NCBI GenBank assembly: GCA_037042185.1
Contig: JAXQJY010000032.1
Span: 2,480,001 to 2,544,000 of the forward strand
Origin: Sordariomycetes sp. S80-01Y
Lineage: Eukaryota; Ascomycota; Sordariomycetes
Length of the DNA: 64,000 bases
Direction: 5' to 3'
The notes under the pieces are model-generated. The model was given only the letters and a program-made list of their open reading frames with translations, made no database searches and was not told where the DNA came from. Below, in pieces: positions 31,417 through 42,546 of this stretch. Each line of letters starts with the position of its first letter. Within the stretch, counting starts at the first letter, position 1. Both the position numbers and the translations under genes were made by a program.

Positions 31417-32897
31417 TCACCGTTCCAACGATTCTATTTAACACTGGTCCCCGTACTCGTACGACCAAGTAAAGCTCATTTGGTGCTCCGTTGGACCTGC
31501 TCCCTTCAGCTGCAGCGCAGGATGAAGGTATCACCAAATGCGACCCGAGCAGGGCATGCGGCCGCCACGTCCTCCCACAAGCGTCAAAATTGTCGCTAAA
31601 AAGGGGATCGGTAGTTTTATAGGGTTTAAAAGGCCATAGTTGTCCAGAAAGCATTCTCTCAAGTCATAAAAGCGTGGCTGTAATTGCGCTGGAAGCGTAC
31701 CTCGCCATGGTACCGGAAATCGTGATGGTGGGCGGCGGTCGGAGGCAATGTTGCTGCAGGCTCCCACTTTGGCCGGGGGTGATGGCCGTCCAATCAGCGG
31801 GCAGGCATCCCGAAGGAGACCTGTGGCTGCCGAGATGGAGAAAATGACGGCCCATGCCAGCTATGATTGAGCTTCATATCCGCAAGGGACAATGCCAGCG
31901 CGAAGGTCTTTCATAATGTCATGCGTGAGGAGAAGCTCAGAAATCTGGTGGAATGACCAGCATCTGAGGGACGGCCTCGGGCTATCTTTTGGTCCTTCGT
32001 GGCACTTTCCGAGTCCCTGCCAGTGACGACTGAGCGGAGACGCTCCCACAGACAGGATGCTCCTGCCCATTTCACTCCAGTTCTGTCCTCCGCGACAGAG
32101 ATTAGCATGGCCGCGAAGCCAATCAGATGGGTTATCTTTTGGCACCAGTAGGCGGGCTCCTGGTTGTCGAATGACAATGCTCATTTTGGGTAACAGTACC
32201 GATTGTGTCAGGAGGTATTGACGATTCAGGGCCAGTTCTACTCGGTTTAAGACAATAACAGGGTCGAACATATGCATACCACTCGAGTGAGCGGGCGGTC
32301 TTGGCCTCGTACTCGAATGACTTCTTGATGCTCCAGCTCTCACCGAGGGTCTCAACTCCGATGGAAATGAAAATAGTGACTTTGACAACTAAATTGAGTC
32401 GAGAAGCGTTCTCCTGCTTACGAGTTTTGATGGCGTCTCGATAGGTAAGCTTAGCAAGGCATCATTCCGATCTTCTATGATGCGCCACAAATGACCGGGC
32501 TCGATAGCGCCGCGGCGGCCCTCAGGGGCTACTCCTGGGGCAGCCCCTGTCGCTGTGCCACTTTGCGGCTTGACAACACGAACGGGCAGCTGGACGCGTG
32601 CCACATTTTTGCTGAGGCGTACACCTCAGCATTGAGGAGAGACCTCGTCATTCCGCATTCATCAACAACTACACTGACTATCCTTCATTTAACTTCTTGA
32701 CACGTCTTTCTTTCTTCATCGTCGCGACCTTCCCGATTTTTCAGCTACTGAGTTTGTGCGCAAAGCATGACTGCCCACTAGGGAACCTAGGATCGACCTG
32801 CATTGGCTCCCCGTCTCTCGTATCCGCGACACTTCGAAACCTAAAACCCCTGATTTTGTCTTCCCCCGAATTGCCACCTCAACATCGACATCAATCT

Positions 32898-34452
32898 ATG
32901 CCGTCTGAGAAACACCCTTCCCAGACAACCGTCAAGATGATGGCGACGGGGAACACGCGCCTTGTGCGCTACATTGCGACCGCTGTCGTGGTAAGTCTTT
33001 GTCCTCGGGTCGCCAATCGTCGTGCATTGTGATGCTGACCACGCGACCGCCCGCAGCTACTCGGCCTCTTCTACTTCGTCTCTCACTCGAAATACGAGGG
33101 TGTTGCCATCAGACCCGGGGCCTTAAAGCAGGGAGGATGGGGTCAAGAATCACCAGAGCAACCTCCTCTACAACAACCACCTGATGGCGCCCCCGTGCAA
33201 CCGCCGCCCGGTTCTCCCGCCGAGGCGCCGATCAAGGATCCGCCTGCCGAGCCTGAGGTCCCCGTCGATGTGCCCGTCAGTGACCCTCAAGACACCGCTA
33301 CCGATGGCGCGACCGAAATTGGCGCTTCATCCAAGTTGCTCGAGGCGCAATACGGCGCAGAGCACCCGCTCGCCATGACCCCCCAGGACCCTGGCTGGGA
33401 CGACCTCATGACGGTTGCTCCTGGTCCCCGTATGAACGCGACCTTCGTTACACTTGCCCGTAACAGTGACGTCTGGGAGATCGCCAAGTCGATCCGTCAG
33501 GTCGAGGATCGCTTCAACCGCCGCTACAACTACGACTGGGTCTTCCTCAACGACAAGCCCTTCGATGCCACCTTCAAGAAGGTCACCTCGTCTCTTGTTT
33601 CCGGAACCACCCACTATGGCGAAATTCCCACCGAGCACTGGTCTTACCCCGAGTGGATCGACCAGGAAAAGGCAAAGAAGGTTCGCGAGGACATGAAGGA
33701 GCGGAAGATTATCTACGGTGACTCCGTCAGCTACCGCCACATGTGCCGCTTTGAGTCTGGATTCTTCTTCCGCCATCCTCTTATGATGAACTACGAATAC
33801 TACTGGCGTGTTGAGCCTTCCATCGAGCTCTACTGCGATATCCACTACGACCCCTTCCGCGTCATGGTCGAGGAAGGCAAGAAGTACTCCTTCGTCCTCA
33901 GTCTGTACGAGTACTACGAGACCATCCCCACCCTCTGGGAAAGCACCAAGAAGTTTATGAAGAACCACCCCGAGCACATCGCCCCCGACAACTCGATGAA
34001 GTTCCTCTCCGACGACGGCGGTGATACCTACAACAAGTGCCACTTCTGGTCCAACTTCGAGGTTGGTAGCTTGGACTGGCTCCGTAGCGACGCTTACATC
34101 GACTTTTTTGAATCACTTGATCAGGACGGTGGCTTCTTCTACGAGCGCTGGGGTGATGCGCCCGTTCACTCCATCGCGGCTGGTCTGCTGCTCGACAAGA
34201 GCGAGATCAAGTTCTTTAATGACATTGCTTACTGGCACGTGCCTTTCACGCACTGCCCAACAGGCGAGAAGACTCGCCTGGACCTGCGTTGCCACTGCAA
34301 TCCCAAGGACAACTTTGACTGGAAGGGCTACTCTTGTAAGTTTTCTCTTTAACCCCGCATTGAACTTCCATTGACTCAAGTCAGGCACTTCTCGTTTCTT
34401 TGATATCAACGGCCTAGAGAAGCCCGAAGGCTACGAAAACCAGCAGGATTAG
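32898..34452 (+). CDS. KRE2/KTR-type alpha-1,2-mannosyltransferase (GT15), Golgi
   Basis: Exons 32898-32990, 33057-34335 and 34385-34452 (introns 66 and 49 bp) encode 479 residues. The N-terminus has a type II signal anchor (about 22-40, [16 protein letters not shown]) after a short basic tail, then a Pro-rich stem to ~135. The catalytic domain has the GT15 landmarks: [55 protein letters not shown], then [17 protein letters not shown], whose Glu corresponds to the proposed nucleophile, and [14 protein letters not shown]. The last exon completes [20 protein letters not shown]. The family transfers mannose from GDP-mannose onto O- and N-linked glycans of cell-wall proteins in the Golgi. Translation could instead begin at the paired ATGs 13-14 codons downstream ([13 protein letters not shown]). 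Confidence 0.92.
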
Positions 34453-34881
34453 AAAGACCTTCATGGCTGACTGTACCATGTAACATCGTGTCGTTTCTTA
34501 TTTGGATTGCTGTACTGGTTTGTTGCCGTGCTCGTAGCTGCATTGACGGATCAGGGCTCCGCGGATTTCGGAAGGCTTATTACGGAATGATCGAGATGAT
34601 GCGTAGCATCAGTTGACAAAAGAGGCGTCTGGGTTTTCATGATTTGACATTTTGCTGTCTTTATGTACTACATAGGTAAATCAAAGGCAAGGTTTAATCT
34701 CATGGCTTGGGCTGCCTGTGGCAACTGATATTGTATGTTTCGCCGGTGCACCTCTCCATAGCCTGCCGCACTCGTACAGCTAGAGTACATGAGGTCTGCG
34801 AATTTAGCGAAGCATAGCTTCGAGCTCTCCGGCAGTTGACTCCTCCGAATTAACTTATAATATACACGCATGCGAGAGTCC
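34453..34881. other. Convergent 3' region
   Basis: About 430 bp between the stops of the KTR gene (+) and mitochondrial S12 (-). Presumably 3' UTRs; nothing else seen. Confidence 0.45.
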
Positions 34882-35512
34882 TCAGCCCACAGTGGCCTTC
34901 TTGGGCTTCTTCGTTCCGTACTTGCTCCTACTCGTCGACCTGTTTGCGACACCGCCCTATCGAAGTCAGCATTCCCCATCTCATCGCGCGACGTGCCTCC
35001 AGCAGACTTACCAGATCCATGGCACCCCTGACAAGATGATACCTCACACCTGGACAGTCCTGGCTCCTACCCCCCCTGACCAGCACGACGCTGTGCTGCT
35101 GGATGTTGTGGCCCTCGCCGGGGATGTAGGCCGTGATCTGCATTCCGCTGCTCAGCTTCACACGCGCAATCTTGCGCTCGCCAGAGTTGGGCTTCTTGGG
35201 TCGCACGACGCCGACACGGAGGCAGACGCCCTTCATGGCGGGCGCGTTGGCCGAGGCAAGCGCTGGCGAAGTTGCGTGGCGCGCGCGCCGGCCGGGCTTG
35301 CGGCAGCCGCGGAGGACTTGGTTGAGGGTCGCCGATACGGGAGCCGTCGTGCTGAAGGGACGTGTCGAGGACAGGATGCGAGAGGGAGCGGCGGGTTTCG
35401 GGAGGGCGGACTTGGAGAGTAAGGAAGGTATCCGCCGCGTGGGCGGGGAGAAGAGATTTCGTACTATTGAGCCCACCATCATGGGCGTTTTTGTGAAGTG
35501 CTGGCCTGTCAT
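34882..35512 (-). CDS. mrps12: Mitochondrial ribosomal protein uS12m
   Basis: Exon 1 (35512-35012) and exon 2 (34956-34882), with a 55 bp intron, encode 191 residues. The first ~55 residues are a basic, Ser/Arg-rich mitochondrial presequence ([20 protein letters not shown]). The S12 fold follows: [92 protein letters not shown], and, across the intron, [20 protein letters not shown]. The PNSGERK loop is part of the decoding centre, where changes alter fidelity and streptomycin response in bacteria. The protein sits in the small mitoribosomal subunit. A second possible start is M11-M12 ([11 protein letters not shown]). The gene is divergent from the acyl-CoA dehydrogenase. Confidence 0.95.
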
Positions 35513-35909
35513 TCTTAGAGCTTGCTTTGCTGCTCCCTTACGACGAAGCTCTCGCGATTTTCCAGGTCACGTGCCCTGGTTGTAGCGTCGGACAAAGCAC
35601 CTCCCGGACCCCGGGCCTTCACATGCGTCGGAGACAGCCATCCGCCTACGACCTCAGCTGACGTGCCAAACCCCCCGCAAAACAGCCCCGGGCTCCGCTT
35701 ATGCCGAGGGTAACCACTGGCAAGTCGCGGGTCGCGGGTAGGCACGACCGATGAGCCGTCCAGTGAGTGGTGAGGTCGGTCTGCATTCTTGGATGTTTCC
35801 CCCCTCGTCCACACTTTTGCTTCACTCTTCAGATTTACTTTCGACAATCTCACAATCGCGATATTTTCAGATAGTCCGCTATCTGAAGCAATACAGGACC
35901 AAAGCCAGC
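35513..35909. promoter_or_regulatory. Divergent promoter of two mitochondrial genes
   Basis: 397 bp shared by mitochondrial S12 (-) and acyl-CoA dehydrogenase (+). It contains CT-rich leader sequence before the dehydrogenase ATG. Both products are mitochondrial, so co-regulation is plausible but unproven. Confidence 0.45.
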
Positions 35910-37347
35910 ATGTCGTCACCACTTACACGGGCGTTGAGGCCCGCCTTGAGGGGAGGGTCCCGGTGTCTGGTACAGAAGGCTGTCCGCAATGGCGTCGCAA
36001 GACCTATCTCAGGAGCCAACATGTAAGAGCCCCTGGAGTTGCGCCGAAGGGCGAAGTCTAACAATGGCCAGGGCCCGCCCGCTCTCGACAACCCGACCTC
36101 TCCGCAACGACACCCCAATTGATATCACTGAAATCCCACCAACACCAATCACTCACCTCTCCGAGACCGAGTCCGCCATGCAGGAAATGGTCTCCAAGTT
36201 CGCCTCCGAGGTTATCCTTCCCAAGGCCCGCGACATGGACGAGGCCGAGACGATGGACCCGGCTGTCGTTGAGCAGCTCTTTGAGCAGGGTCTCATGGGT
36301 ATCGAAATCCCAGAGGAGTACGGCGGTGCGGGCATGAACTTCTCCTCTGCCATTGTTGGCATTGAGGAGCTGGCCAGGGCGGATCCCAGTGTTAGTGTTA
36401 TGGTGGATGTGCACAATACCCTAGTCAACACTGCCGTGTTGAAGTATGGCTCCGAGCACATTAAGAAGAAGTGGCTGCCAAAGTTGGCTACCAACACTGT
36501 TGGATCATTCTGTCTTTCCGAGCCAGTCTCTGGCTCCGATGCCTTCGCCATGGCTACCAAGGCCACCGAGACCGCTGATGGCTTCACCATTTCCGGCGGC
36601 AAGATGTGGATCACCAACTCCATGGAAGCCGATTTCTTCATCGTCTTCGCCAACCTCGACCCCTCGAAGGGCTACAAGGGCATCACCGCCTTCGTTGTCG
36701 AAAAGGGCACCCCCGGTTTCGAGATCGCCAAGAAGGAGAAGAAGCTCGGCATCAAGGCCTCCAGCACCTGTGTTATCACCTTCGACGACGTCAAGATCCC
36801 CAAGGAGAATCTCCTCGGCGAGAAGGGGCAGGGTTACAAATATGCCATCTCTCTTCTTAACGAAGGTCGCATCGGTATTGCGGCGCAGATGACCGGCCTT
36901 GCTCTCGGCGCTTTCGAGAACGCCGCGCGCTACGTCTGGAACGACCGCAAGCAGTTCGGCAACTACATCGGCGAGTTCCAGGGCATGCAGCACCAGATTG
37001 CGCAGTCGTACACCGAAATTGCGGCCGCGAGGGCGTTGGTGTACAACGCGGCGAGGAAGAAGGAAGCTGGTGAGGATTTCGTCAAGGACGCCGCCATGGC
37101 CAAATTGTACGCCTCCCAGGTCGCGGGCAGGGTCAGCGGGCTGGCTGTCGAGTGGATGGGTGGTATGGGCTTTGTGAGGGAGGGCCTTGCGGAGAAGTTC
37201 TGGCGCGATAGCAAGATTGGAGCCATCTACGAGGGCACCAGCAACATCCAGTGAGTCAAGCCCCCTGAACCGCGTGAGGAGATATATGCTAACGGTACCA
37301 GGCTTAACACCATTGCTAAGCTCCTACAAAAGGAGTACTCCTCATAA
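35910..37347 (+). CDS. Short/branched-chain acyl-CoA dehydrogenase, mitochondrial
   Basis: Exons 35910-36022, 36072-37250 and 37302-37347 (introns 49 and 51 bp) encode 445 residues. A basic presequence (LTRALRPALRGGSRCLVQKA) leads to the ACAD N-terminal helices (EMVSKFASEVILPKARDMDE), the middle beta domain with FAD/substrate motif FCLSEPVSGSDAFAM and WITNSMEADFFIVFAN, and the C-terminal helical domain (GQGYKYAISLLNEGRIGIAA, GGMGFVREGLAEKFWRDSKI). GAIYEGTSNIQ holds the catalytic Glu at the position used by short- and branched-chain members. The last exon adds LNTIAKLLQKEYSS. These flavoenzymes oxidise 2-methylbutyryl- or other short/branched acyl-CoA in the mitochondrial matrix, passing electrons to ETF. 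Exact chain preference cannot be read from sequence alone. Confidence 0.93.
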
Positions 37348-37657
37348 TAAGGGCAAGAACAGAGCAAGAAAAGAGCAATACAAGGAGCGTGTACATATCT
37401 CGGCGCGGATCTTTCGTTAGAATAGGATTTGAGTAGACAAAACCTGTTTCCATTTTAATCTCAAGAGCGCTTGACACCATGTGCAGCTGTGCTGAACGAT
37501 CAGGCACACTCGTCACACCCACAAGGATCAATTTAAACACCTATTTTTACGCCCGCTAGAGCCTCGCAACCGGAGGCCCGACCCTGTCTCCAAACAACCG
37601 TTCCTCCCACCATCTTTCACATCACCGCTGTACAACCGTCATCTCGTAATGATAAAC
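37348..37657. other. Convergent 3' region
   Basis: 310 bp between acyl-CoA dehydrogenase (+) and protein kinase C (-) stops. Presumably shared 3' UTR space; no gene seen. Confidence 0.45.
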
Positions 37658-40600
37658 TCAGTCAAAGTCACCCGTGTACGAGAAGCCACGGAACTCTTCC
37701 TGCATAGCTTGGGAAAGGACTGCCAATGGTTAGCCACATGCTTTGCGTGCAAACGGGAGGGAGGTGAACATACCAGACTGGACCGGCGTGAGGACCGGCG
37801 TGACGCTCGTGAACTCGGAGTCGAAGTTGCTCGTATCCGTCGCGTTCTTGATCTGCGGAAGGAAAGGCGGCTGAACGCGCTTGTGGTAGATGTCCTCCCA
37901 GTTAATGTTCCTAAAGAAGGGCTGGGACATGATCTCCTGGGCGTCAGTGGGGCCGCTGCCGAGTCGCTGGTCGGGCTCCCGGGTCAGGAGCTTCTGAAGT
38001 ATCGACACTGAGTCCCTAGGCATGTGAATAGGATAGAGAGGCTCGTCGGCGAGAATGGCGTCATAGATTTCGTCTTCGTCCTCGCCACGGAAGGGCGATT
38101 GTTGCAGGAGCATCTGGTAAATCAGGACACCAAAGGCCCACCAATCGACTGCTCGGCCATACTTTTTGTCGAGAAGAATCTAATCCGTCAGTGTCTGTTG
38201 GAAAGTTGATCATTGCTTGTGCTTACCTCGGGAGCCATGAATTCAGGAGTGCCGCAGAATGTGCTGGTTGTCGACCCATACCACATATCTTCTTTGCAAA
38301 GACCATAATCGGCGATCTTGATGTGTCCGTCAAGAGTCAACAAAATGTTGTCGAGCTTCAGATCACGGTAGATGACGCCGTTTTCGTGGAAGTATTTGAG
38401 CGCCAAGCAGACCTCGGCAGCGTAGAATTGCGCGCGCTTCGTTCCGAATTGTCCGCGTTGAATGTGCAACATCAGATCACCACCACTAATGTACTCCATC
38501 ACGAAGTATACGCGCGTCTCTGTTTGGAAACAAGCATGCAAGTTGGTCAGGAACGGATGCCTCTCCCGGTTCGCAACCAAGAAGACACGCTTCTCTGACC
38601 TGATGCTCTCCACCTCATCGTTCTCGATGATGAACTCCTTCTTCAGAACCTTAATGGCATATAGCCTCCTCGAACGCTTCGTCTCGGCAAGCATGACCTT
38701 TCCGAAGTTACCCTTACCCAAGACTGCAAGGAAGTTGAAATGATCAAGACCAATGCGCTTGCCAGTACCAGCATCGGTAGCCAGCGGCAATGGCTTGCGC
38801 TGGGTTGAGACTTGGCTTGGGCTGGTGATTTGTTGCTGCACGGGAGAAGGTGTCGGTATGGGTTCCGGTGCAGGGGTTTTGTGTTGCGGCGGCACAGGAG
38901 CTTGGTAAGGGGCTTGCGGTTGCTGAGGAGGTTGCTGCGGCGGCTGCTGTTGTGGAGGTCGCTGCTGCTGTGGTGGTCCTTGCGGAGGAGGGCTGGCGTA
39001 GCCTTGGGAAACATTGGCGTAGTCTTGGGGGTTGTACTTCCGCTGCTGAGAGCCGCCATAACCACCTTGTGCGTAAGGATCTTCGGGGGGTTGGTCGTAG
39101 CCATATTGTCCTCCCTGAGCAGGCCGTTGGGCTTGGCCAGGCGCAGACATTGCTGCTGAAGCCGCTGCAGCGGCAGCGGAACTGGATGATGTACGATCCG
39201 GTCCAGGCGGTCGTTGCGTCGGAGCCTGGCTAGCGTACATAGCCTTAGCCGCCTCCGTCGCCTCGGGGGAAGACGCTTGAACATATCCACTAGTAGAGCC
39301 GGAGTACGACGGGGAGGGGGAGTGAGTGCCAGTAGGACTCGACTTTCCGGGCCGCAGAGTCCTCTCGGTCATGGACGTCGCCTTAGCCTGCCTCTGCTTC
39401 TGTACCCTAATACCTTCCAGAATTTGGTTCGCCACCGCCATCGACATACCACAGAAGTCAGGCACCAAGTGCACACATTGGGCGTGGCACGTCAACCCAC
39501 ACTCCGCACATTTTCTGCAGTTCTTCTTGCCGAATGGTAGGATGTAACCGCAGTGGCAGCACCAGTTGGCTGTCATGTTCGAATAAGGGTTGAACCTGTG
39601 CGGGATGCGGTGGTTGATCTTTTCTTCGTCCGGATCGGTCTCGGCGTTGCTCTTGCTGATACACTTTGTGACCACGCTGGTATAGCACTTGGTGTGGCAA
39701 GTGTACTTGCAGTCCTCGCACTGCATACCTGCAGAGTACTTGAGGAAATCCCCGCAAAGTGCGCAGCGCATAATGTTGTAGAACTGGTGCTGGACAAATT
39801 TGTGGCCGTACATCTCGTGAACCTCCTCCTTGCGTTGACGAACGGCACCCTTTCGACCAAGGCCAAGATCGACGGGGCGGCGATCAGCGTTGGTTTTGAC
39901 GAAGCTCATCTGCAGCTGGATCTGGCCTGTAGGCTCTAGGTTGAACCACCCGTCGATCGGGCCAGTGTTAACCTGCGGCTGAGGGCCCGGGGCTAACCCA
40001 GGAGTCTGAGGACCAGCTCCAGGGGACTGCGGGCCCCCTGGCCCGCCGCCAAAGGAGCCAGAGGAAGGGCTCATGGGGAACTGCGAGGGGGCGCCGGCGC
40101 CACTACCCATCCTGTCGGCAGACACCCAGCCTGAGCTGTTCATCTCAGCCTCTATCCTCTTTCGGCGCATCTCCTCCACGATATCTGAGATTCGAACCCA
40201 TAGAAGCCCTATGGGCATGGGATGCTCGCCAGGCTTATCGTAGACTGTCAATTCGATTTCGTTCGCCTTGTCCACTTCAATGGTATGATATTCGGCTTCC
40301 CAACGATCATTACGGGATGCGCGAGTTCGGGCGACCACAGTATCTTCAACCTTTACTGCTACAAAGGTTTCAGGGCCACGGGCAAAGCGTCCAGTAGCGG
40401 CGTGGTCAACGTCCTTGATTGCCATGATTCGAATGGCGAGCTGACCGCTCAACGGCTTGCGGAGGTTCGGCATGTTGATCGAATCGTCTGATACAGTTAG
40501 CATGGGTCTCGGCCACTCCTTTAGGCTGCCTACCGTCCACATTGTCGGCTGAGTCTACGTCGATGTGCAGCTCCTCATATCTCTTCAATGCCTGCTTCAA

Positions 40601-41291
40601 GAGAACGATCTTCTGCTTGCTCTCCACACGCCTAGCGGCCGCATCGGCTTTGCTCTTTCTGTCGCCCTCCATGCCGTAGAGCTGAACCATCTTCTCTACT
40701 CCCTTTAGATACTGTTCTTCGACGTTGAGCTTGAACTGTATTTGCGAGAGCATGAGCTGGATTCGAGGGCCGAGATAGGGGTTATCATATTTGATCAAGT
40801 CTGTTGACAAGGTTAGTTTCTTGCTCGCCTGGCTCATTTGGGAAAAGGCACAACGCACCGAGCTTCGTGAAGTTGGGCCGCGGCTTCGGCATGGCATTAC
40901 TAGGGCCTGGCGGAGCGTACGGATGACGAGGAGGCATAAGATCTCCATGCTGGCCGATCTGGCTGTAGTTGAGGTTTCCGTAGTTACCATGGTCACCCCA
41001 AGACTCTGAGTCCTTGGGCGGGGGGGCAGGCGGCCCGTCGTCACCAGCAGGCCCCGCGGCACCGCCCAACGACATGTCGTCCATGCCCGTGTTGACACGA
41101 CGCATCTGCAGCTCGCGCAGCTTGTCCTCGAAGAACTGAAGGTTGCGTCGGCCATCGCGCATTTGGGAGTCAAGTCGGGAGCGAACGGCCTCGTTGTTGG
41201 TCTGCGCACGCATAGCATTGGCGGCTTGGATGAGGGCCTTTTCGCGCTCAATCTTCTTGTAGATATTCTGGGTTGCTTCTTCCTCATTCAT
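37658..41291 (-). CDS. pkc1: Protein kinase C (fungal Pkc1 type), cell-wall integrity pathway
   Basis: Five exons on the minus strand (41291-40859, 40800-40534, 40487-38227, 38179-37774, 37719-37658) with 46-58 bp introns give 1142 residues. Domain order is fungal Pkc1: two HR1 Rho-binding coiled coils (~1-75 and ~145-225), C2 (~240-365), two C1 zinc domains (~461-509 and ~530-578, full His/Cys sets), a Pro/Gln-rich linker, then an AGC kinase (~815-1075; [16 protein letters not shown] near 940, T-loop TFCGTPEF near 975), and a C-tail with turn motif TPVLTPV and [11 protein letters not shown]. It acts downstream of Rho1 and upstream of the Bck1-Mkk-Mpk1 cascade. The start [17 protein letters not shown] is the usual one; the frame is open a further 50 codons upstream. 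Confidence 0.95.
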
Positions 41292-42546
41292 GGCGGCGAG
41301 AGGTGGCGCGATGCGTTCGCGCGAGACGTGGCGGAGGTAGGGAGGAATCCAGTGATGGTGATGGTGGTGGTGGTGAGGATACGGTGTGCCTGTGACCAAA
41401 TGCTGCTGTTGTTGTTGTGGGGTGCCAGTGGTGATGCCCAAAGAGAGGACCGACCGACGGTTACGGATCGCGAGGTCTTAATTTCCCCTGTCGACGGTAG
41501 CGACTGAGCGGAAACGTGAGGCGATCGGGAACCGTGGCAGTACAATCGAAGGTGGCTGGAGTTAAGATCGGAGCCCCAGCTCGTGGTGGTGGTGGTGGAA
41601 GTGGTGGGGAGTGGGAGGGAGGATGTCGTCAGTAAAGGGACGCTTTCCAGTCGGGGTGGGATGCGATGGGGCTACGAAGACTTTGGCGGGGTCGAACTGG
41701 AACTCGGTGCGGTGCGATGCAGTGACTGCCCGCGCCCGCGACAGTGCCAGTGCCAGTGCCTCTTCACAGCTTGAGTCTGACTGCACCTCAATCATCCCTT
41801 CACCGGGCCGCAAACCGCAGCTGCAAGGTTTCCTGTGCAAAAAATGCCTGAATCCGGTGGCTTGATGACCGACACGTGCGCATGTTTGTCATTGCCCATT
41901 GCAGTGGGATGCTGCACCGGCAACGCCCTGTAGGGCAGCTTCCAGTGCTTCTCGACACGGTCGAGTCCTACAGCATAGGACCTGAGCGCCCCCCCATCAG
42001 GTCATCATCCACTGGCATGACAGGCTGCAGAAGCTGCAGTGCCGACGCGGCGTTCGAGTTGCTGTGGTGGGGCCTCGGAGAGCTTCGGCCACACTTTGAT
42101 GCAACGCGGTGATATCTGACTGTGTGCGTCACCGCGCAATCGACCTCAAAATCAGGTGTCTTACCCTAGGCTTGCCTGCTCAGGCAGCTTGCAATAAGTC
42201 ATCTTGTGGACACAAATCCTGTCGCTTGGGTTGGCTCGATAGAGCTCACGGTCTAATCACCCCTCGCTGCATGACGATGTCCCAATGAGCTTAGTTTTGT
42301 GTAGCTTGCCGAAGTTCAATGCATGACCTGCGAGTGATGCGACAGGGGAGCTGTGCCCCCAGCGACCTTAGCGGCTGCCGGAGTGGTTGATGCCTAGCAG
42401 GACCAGCTTGCTGACCCCTCCGAGTCGTCATCAGCAGAGCGTGTTGTGTCGACTGGTATGTCAATTCTTACGGAGTACCTGGCATACACTGGCCTTTCAA
42501 TTATACATGGTATCATCAATAAAAGTACAACAACTCTAGGACAATC
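41292..42546. other. Intergenic region, Pkc1 promoter and leader
   Basis: 1.25 kb between the Pkc1 ATG and the SHE9 stop; both genes are on the minus strand. Nearest Pkc1 the minus strand encodes an in-frame 50-residue extension with Gln and His runs, which may be 5' UTR. A GTG triplet run lies at about 41583-41600. Beyond it I see no gene. Confidence 0.45.

Larger units (their letters stand above)
29857..32897. other. 3 kb gene-free stretch
   Basis: Between the methyltransferase ATG (-) and the KTR mannosyltransferase ATG (+). Open frames reach 175 codons but none shows conserved motifs, membrane segments or a start/stop layout that fits splicing. Base composition is not the AT-rich pattern of RIP-mutated repeats. 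Two small hairpins are visible (30183-30208 and 31395-31416). The final 250 bp are pyrimidine-rich and probably hold the KTR promoter and leader. It may contain non-coding transcripts, but nothing proves it. Confidence 0.4.

Noticed and set aside
27577-32897. Secondary-metabolite or dikaritin gene cluster
   Set aside because: Apart from the precursor-like protein and one methyltransferase, no synthase, UstYa-type oxidase, cluster transporter or regulator gene is adjacent.
29857-32897. RIP-degraded transposon
   Set aside because: No AT-rich drift, terminal repeats or transposase/polymerase fragments were seen.
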